Assembly: GCA_031264895.1 (NCBI GenBank)
Contig: JAISDI010000189.1
Coordinates: 1 to 9,255, forward strand
Length of the DNA stretch: 9,255 bases
Direction of reading: 5' to 3'
Source: Endomicrobium sp.
Lineage (GTDB): Bacteria; Elusimicrobiota; Endomicrobiia; Endomicrobiales; Endomicrobiaceae
Shown here: positions 6,433-9,255 of the stretch, one piece after another
Numbering within the stretch: the first letter of the stretch is position 1
Layout: the number at the start of each line of letters is the position of its first letter
The notes under the pieces: generated by a model
What the model was told of the DNA's origin: nothing
What the model saw: the letters and a program-made list of their open reading frames with translations, nothing else
Database searches by the model: none
Made by a program: the position numbers and the translations under genes

Positions 6433-7068
6433 TTACAAATATTTCACGAAGTCATATCCGGCCTGAATTGCTTTTTTGTTTACTTCAATCAATGCAGGCT
6501 TTGAAGAAAAAACTTTTTCGCATGCTGTCAAAGCGCTTTTTAAGGTGAGAACTTTTGTGTCTTCAAGGTCACAAAGATCTCCTTCTTTTTCCTGTGCGCT
6601 TTGTCTTCGCATGTCGGCTTCTTCGCCGCAGCTGCCTTTTGCATAAAGTTCCAACGCTTTTATCAATGAACCGACCGCGACTAAATTAGCCGTCCTCACG
6701 TTTTTAATTTCTTTGTCGGCTATATCAGTAACCGGCGCAAAAACCGGCTTTATTTTATATTCTTTATCAAAAGGAATTATTGAAGAATTTGCTATGATTA
6801 TCGCCTCTTCGACCATCCTCGGCATAAATTTATTTAACGAAGGTTCATTTAAAGCTATCAAAGCATTGGGATTAAAAGCAAGGGGGGAACCTATTTCATC
6901 CGCAGACACGACAACTGTTGAGTTTGCCGTACCGCCGCGCATTTCTGCCCCGTAAGACGGAAACCACGTAGTATGCAGCCCTTGTTCTATTGCCGCCTGA
7001 GCAAGTAAAGTACCCGCCAAAAGCACTCCCTGCCCCCCAAACCCAGCTATTATTATTTCATTTTGCAT
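6433..7068 (-). CDS. 2-oxoacid:ferredoxin oxidoreductase, gamma subunit
   Basis: This 211-residue protein belongs to the pyruvate/2-ketoisovalerate oxidoreductase gamma family, the catalytic-domain partner of the alpha and beta subunits in CoA-dependent oxidation of 2-oxoacids. The N-terminal GFGGQGVLLAG (9-19) and the SYGAEMRGGTANSTVVVS block (38-55) are the conserved family motifs. RTANLVAVGSLIKAL (125-139) is the usual C-terminal helix region. Residues about 142-173 form a charged stretch with two cysteines (Cys147, Cys166) that looks like an insertion, since the expected text resumes at LTLKSALTACEKVF. The start codon lies 11 bases inside the beta gene, with AGGA (plus-strand 7077-7080) eight bases upstream. 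The stop codon abuts the acetyltransferase, so the operon is continuous. Confidence 0.92.
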   Translation of the reverse strand: MQNEIIIAGFGGQGVLLAGTLLAQAAIEQGLHTTWFPSYGAEMRGGTANSTVVVSADEIGSPLAFNPNALIALNEPSLNKFMPRMVEEAIIIANSSIIPFDKEYKIKPVFAPVTDIADKEIKNVRTANLVAVGSLIKALELYAKGSCGEEADMRRQSAQEKEGDLCDLEDTKVLTLKSALTACEKVFSSKPALIEVNKKAIQAGYDFVKYL

Positions 7069-7804
7069 TTATTTTATCCTTTACAACGCCAAGCGGAAAA
7101 GTTTTTATGAAAACGTCTTCAACCCATTTTATTGAATCCAGAGGCGTCATACCCCAATCTACCGGACAGTTCGATATCACTTCTACCAGCGAAAAACCTT
7201 TGCCTTCAATTTGGCATTGAAAAGCTTTTTTTATTGCTTTTTTCGCTTTTATAATATTTTGAGGATTATAAATTGACACTCTTTCCAGATATGCAGTTCC
7301 TTCGAGAGTTGCAAGAAGTTCGCATAAATGTATTGGGTAGCCTTCTCTTTTAGGGTCTCTGCCGAAAGGAGTTGTTTCGGTTACCTGTCCTATCAAAGTC
7401 GTGGGCGCCATCTGCCCGCCTGTCATTCCGTAATTGGCATTATTTACAAAAATAATGGTTATATTTTCGCCGCGGTTTGCCGCATGAATTGTTTCCGCCA
7501 TTCCTATTGCGGCTATGTCGCCGTCGCCCTGATAAGTAAAAACGAATTTATCGGGATTTGTTCTTTTTATTCCCGTCGCAACTGCCGGAGGCCTGCCGTG
7601 AGGAGCTTCTGTTACGTCAAAATTAAAATAATCATAAGCAAAAACGGCGCAGCCAACAGGCGCTACCGCTATGGTTTTTTCTCTTACGCCAAGCTCGTCT
7701 ATGCACTCTGCGGCTAAACGGTGTATAATTCCGTGACCGCATCCGGGACAATAAGATAAAACGGCATCTTTTAAACTTTCCGGTTTTTTTAATATTTTTT
7801 CCAT
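7058..7804 (-). CDS. 2-oxoacid:ferredoxin oxidoreductase, beta subunit (TPP-binding)
   Basis: This 248-residue subunit binds thiamine pyrophosphate and one [4Fe-4S] cluster and carries out decarboxylation of the 2-oxoacid. The cluster ligands expected from the family are Cys19 and Cys22 in CPGCGHG (19-25), Cys52 in the VGCAVF segment, and Cys213 in SNCPVDWGM. The TPP/Mg motif starts at GDGDIAAIG (93-101) and ends in NNANYGMTGGQMAPT (121-135). Length is close to that of other short Kor/Vor/Por beta subunits. It begins at the stop codon of the alpha gene (TAATG, one shared base), indicating translational coupling, and its end overlaps the gamma gene. The sequence does not by itself fix the substrate as 2-oxoglutarate or branched 2-oxoacids. 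Confidence 0.94.
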   Translation of the reverse strand: MEKILKKPESLKDAVLSYCPGCGHGIIHRLAAECIDELGVREKTIAVAPVGCAVFAYDYFNFDVTEAPHGRPPAVATGIKRTNPDKFVFTYQGDGDIAAIGMAETIHAANRGENITIIFVNNANYGMTGGQMAPTTLIGQVTETTPFGRDPKREGYPIHLCELLATLEGTAYLERVSIYNPQNIIKAKKAIKKAFQCQIEGKGFSLVEVISNCPVDWGMTPLDSIKWVEDVFIKTFPLGVVKDKINAK

Positions 7805-8856
7805 TATTTTATCATCTCTTTTATTTTGGCGACTATTTCCCGTTCCGTTACTATTGCGCCGCCTGCTTTTCCCAAAAACTCTACCTGAGTTTTTCCGTTG
7901 ACCGCAAGCCTCACGTCTTCAACCATCTGTCCGTGACTTAACTCGACGGACAAAAATTTTGCTCCGGAATCTGCCAAAAGCGATATTTCGTTTGACGGAA
8001 ACGGCCACAAGGTTTTAGGCCTTAACAGGCCTGCCTTCAACCCTTCTTTTCTTGCAAGCTTGACCGCTGATTTTGCAATTCTTGAAGAAATTCCGTAAGC
8101 CGCTATTATTATTTCGGCGCTGTCTGTCATAAATTTTTCAAATTGTATTTCATTTCCCGAGATTTTTTTATATTTTTCCTGAAGATTGATATTGTGCCGT
8201 TCTAAAACTCCGTCTTTCATCAGCAGCGACTGCACGGAGCGCGGATGTCTGCCTTTACAGCCAGTCAAATGCCAGTCTTTTTCTACAAAATCTTTTCTTT
8301 CCGGTTTATTAAATTCTACGGGTTCCATCATCTGCCCGACAATTCCGTCGGCAAGAATCATTACGGGGGTTCTGTACTTTTCAGCCAAGTCAAAAGCGTC
8401 ATAAGCCATTTCGTACATTTCCTGCGCGCTGTTTGGAGCAAGCACTATAAGCTTATAATCGCCGTGTCCACCGCCTTTAACAGCTTGAAAATAATCTGAT
8501 TGCGAACCGGAAATATTTCCCAGACCCGGGCCGCCTCTCTGCACGTTTACAATTAAAGCGGGAATCTGCATTCCTGCCATATATGAGATTGCTTCCTGTT
8601 TAAGCGATATTCCGGGCGAAGACGAAGAAGTCATAGCGCGCGCGCCCGTTACGGCGGCGCCCAAAACCATGTTTGCCGCGGCAATTTCAGATTCAGCCTG
8701 AACAAAAACTCTGTTAAGCTCTACCATTTTTCTTGAAAGGTAAGCCGGAACTTCGTTTTGCGGAGTAATAGGGTATCCGAAGTATGATTTTAATCCGGCG
8801 GCAATCGCGCCTTCGCACAATGCCACGTTTCCTTTTACTAAAACTTTTTTAGACAT
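7804..8856 (-). CDS. vorB: 2-oxoacid:ferredoxin oxidoreductase, alpha subunit (VorB/KorA type)
   Basis: This 350-residue alpha subunit contributes the pyrimidine-binding half of the TPP site. Visible features are KGNVALCEGAIAAGLKSYF near the N terminus, YPITPQNEVPAYL (28-40, the YPITPxxE motif), QAESEIAAANMVLGAAVTG (53-71), TSSSSPGISLK (76-86) and RGGPGLG (107-113). These closely match proteins usually named 3-methyl-2-oxobutanoate dehydrogenase subunit VorB, although the same group includes 2-oxoglutarate (Kor) enzymes. The C-terminal domain includes IIAAYGISSRIAKSA (250-264) and LRPKTLWPFPS (278-288). The AAGGTG ribosome site overlaps the stop codon of the delta gene ten bases upstream. With its neighbours it forms a complete delta-alpha-beta-gamma set, so a functional enzyme reducing ferredoxin is expected. 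Confidence 0.93.
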   Translation of the reverse strand: MSKKVLVKGNVALCEGAIAAGLKSYFGYPITPQNEVPAYLSRKMVELNRVFVQAESEIAAANMVLGAAVTGARAMTSSSSPGISLKQEAISYMAGMQIPALIVNVQRGGPGLGNISGSQSDYFQAVKGGGHGDYKLIVLAPNSAQEMYEMAYDAFDLAEKYRTPVMILADGIVGQMMEPVEFNKPERKDFVEKDWHLTGCKGRHPRSVQSLLMKDGVLERHNINLQEKYKKISGNEIQFEKFMTDSAEIIIAAYGISSRIAKSAVKLARKEGLKAGLLRPKTLWPFPSNEISLLADSGAKFLSVELSHGQMVEDVRLAVNGKTQVEFLGKAGGAIVTEREIVAKIKEMIK

Positions 8857-8866
8857 TGAAACACCT

Positions 8867-9070
8867 TTATTTATAAACTTCTATGCAAACGTCAGGGCAT
8901 ACCATATAACAAAAGCCGCACCCTATACAATTTTCTTCTTTTTCCAAAACAGCCCAGTGATAACCGGTTTTATTAAACTGTTTTGAAAAAGATATACATT
9001 GTTTCGGGCAGGCTTTTATGCACAAACTGCACCCTTTGCATTTTTCGGAATTAATTTTAATTGTCGACAT
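8867..9070 (-). CDS. 2-oxoacid:ferredoxin oxidoreductase, delta subunit (2x[4Fe-4S] ferredoxin)
   Basis: This 67-residue ferredoxin-like subunit carries two C-x2-C-x2-C-x3-C-P motifs: Cys11, 14, 17, 21 and Cys48, 51, 54, 58. These bind two [4Fe-4S] clusters that pass electrons from the TPP site to ferredoxin. Two further cysteines (25 and 62) follow each motif in the same relative position, reflecting the internal duplication. It is the first gene of the operon, ten bases before the alpha gene. No Shine-Dalgarno sequence precedes its ATG; instead a promoter -10 box ends eight bases upstream, suggesting a leaderless transcript. No alternative in-frame ATG precedes the first cluster motif, so this start is the best choice. 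Confidence 0.92.
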   Translation of the reverse strand: MSTIKINSEKCKGCSLCIKACPKQCISFSKQFNKTGYHWAVLEKEENCIGCGFCYMVCPDVCIEVYK

Positions 9071-9078
9071 AATTAAGT

Positions 9079-9108
9079 ATTTTATGATTTTTCATCGTGC
9101 AAAGTCAA
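9079..9108 (-). promoter_or_regulatory. Promoter of the 2-oxoacid oxidoreductase operon
   Basis: On the - strand, TTGACT (9108-9103) and TAAAAT (9084-9079) each match the sigma-70 consensus at five of six positions, with an 18-base spacer. The expected start of transcription is about 9070-9073, at or within a few bases of the ATG of the delta gene. Confidence 0.65.
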
Positions 9109-9109
9109 A

Positions 9110-9137
9110 TTGAGTTTAAAGAGGATGTTATTATAGA
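9110..9137 (+). promoter_or_regulatory. Weak divergent promoter candidate for the gene at 9216
   Basis: TTGAGT (9110-9115) and TATAGA (9132-9137) are separated by 16 bases, each matching the consensus at four of six positions. The -35 box lies one base away from the -35 box of the opposite promoter. If used, the leader would be about 70 bases long. Confidence 0.3.
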
Positions 9138-9149
9138 CACGACAAACGC

Positions 9150-9200
9150 ATGAAAAATAATTAAATGGCAAAAGGGTAAAAAATGGTAAACTATCCCTAA
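9150..9200 (+). other. Three tiny start-stop frames in the leader of the gene at 9216
   Basis: In the short leader, ATG AAA AAT AAT TAA (9150-9164), ATG GCA AAA GGG TAA (9165-9179) and ATG GTA AAC TAT CCC TAA (9183-9200) follow one another. Only the third has a plausible ribosome site (AAGGG, 9172-9176, six bases upstream). In an AT-rich spacer such frames arise easily by chance, so a leader-peptide role is only a possibility. Confidence 0.2.
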
Positions 9201-9215
9201 AAAAGGGGAAAGGAA

Positions 9216-9255
9216 ATGGAAAAGCTATTAGAATTTATAATGGGAATAGAAGATA
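9216..9255 (+). CDS. Start of an unidentified gene, cut by the window edge
   Basis: An ATG at 9216 opens a frame M-E-K-L-L-E-F-I-M-G-I-E-D that runs off the window. AGGGG (9204-9208) lies seven bases upstream and is a reasonable ribosome site; a second purine run AAAGGA is closer but badly spaced. Only 13 codons are visible, too few to name a family. It is transcribed divergently from the oxidoreductase operon. The call rests on the ribosome site and position. Confidence 0.5.
   Translation, partial: MEKLLEFIMGIED

Noticed and set aside
7328..7717. 129-residue + strand frame
   Set aside because: It is antisense to the beta subunit gene, over its TPP and cluster motifs; it has no domain or operon context.
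1..9255. A defence system, CRISPR array, insertion sequence or novel multi-gene system
   Set aside because: Every complete gene in the window is assigned to known sugar-nucleotide, 2-oxoacid oxidoreductase or acetyltransferase families; no spacer-repeat arrays, transposase motifs or terminal inverted repeats were seen.

Overview
The window is an AT-rich bacterial segment with tightly packed genes. It encodes oxygen-sensitive, ferredoxin-linked 2-oxoacid metabolism and surface-sugar (LPS or capsule type) biosynthesis, which suggests an anaerobic, outer-membrane-bearing bacterium. The style would fit groups such as Elusimicrobiota/Endomicrobia, but that placement is an impression from protein flavour and is not established.

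Left edge (1-271): a pentanucleotide tandem repeat (CAAGA)9 runs off the window edge, followed by a strong, nearly symmetric rho-independent terminator and then the leader of the first gene. The repeat is open in all six frames: the + strand reads as a hydrophilic KTRQD repeat and the - strand as a hydrophobic LVLSC repeat preceded by a lysine-rich start. It could therefore be the edge of a phase-variable gene in either direction.

Sugar nucleotide region (272-5785): two overlapping + strand genes encode a UDP-glucuronate decarboxylase-like SDR enzyme and a UDP-glucose 6-dehydrogenase-type enzyme. Together they could take UDP-glucose through UDP-glucuronate to a UDP-pentose or 4-keto-pentose. 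They converge, with a 17-base gap, on a - strand operon rfbF-rfbG-rfbH. That operon takes glucose-1-phosphate through CDP-glucose and CDP-4-keto-6-deoxyglucose towards CDP-3,6-dideoxyhexoses. The RfbH product keeps the unusual E1 signatures: His instead of the PLP lysine, and cysteines for a [2Fe-2S] cluster. The E3 reductase and final reductase/epimerase genes are not in the window.

2-oxoacid oxidoreductase region (5893-9108): a - strand operon encodes all four subunits (delta, alpha, beta, gamma) of a 2-oxoacid:ferredoxin oxidoreductase of the Vor/Kor type, followed by a small GNAT acetyltransferase resembling the short, ArgA-like N-acetylglutamate synthases. The operon has a good promoter placed so close to the first ATG that a leaderless mRNA is likely, and it ends in a hairpin terminator before rfbF. 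The rfb operon therefore probably has its own, weaker promoter.

Right edge (9109-9255): a divergent + strand gene begins at 9216 and is cut off after 13 codons. Its leader holds three tiny start-stop reading frames and two similar copies of a Shine-Dalgarno/ATG module. I saw no tRNA, rRNA, CRISPR array, insertion sequence or defence system. The most unusual signals are the pentanucleotide repeat, the leaderless start, and an insertion in the gamma subunit.
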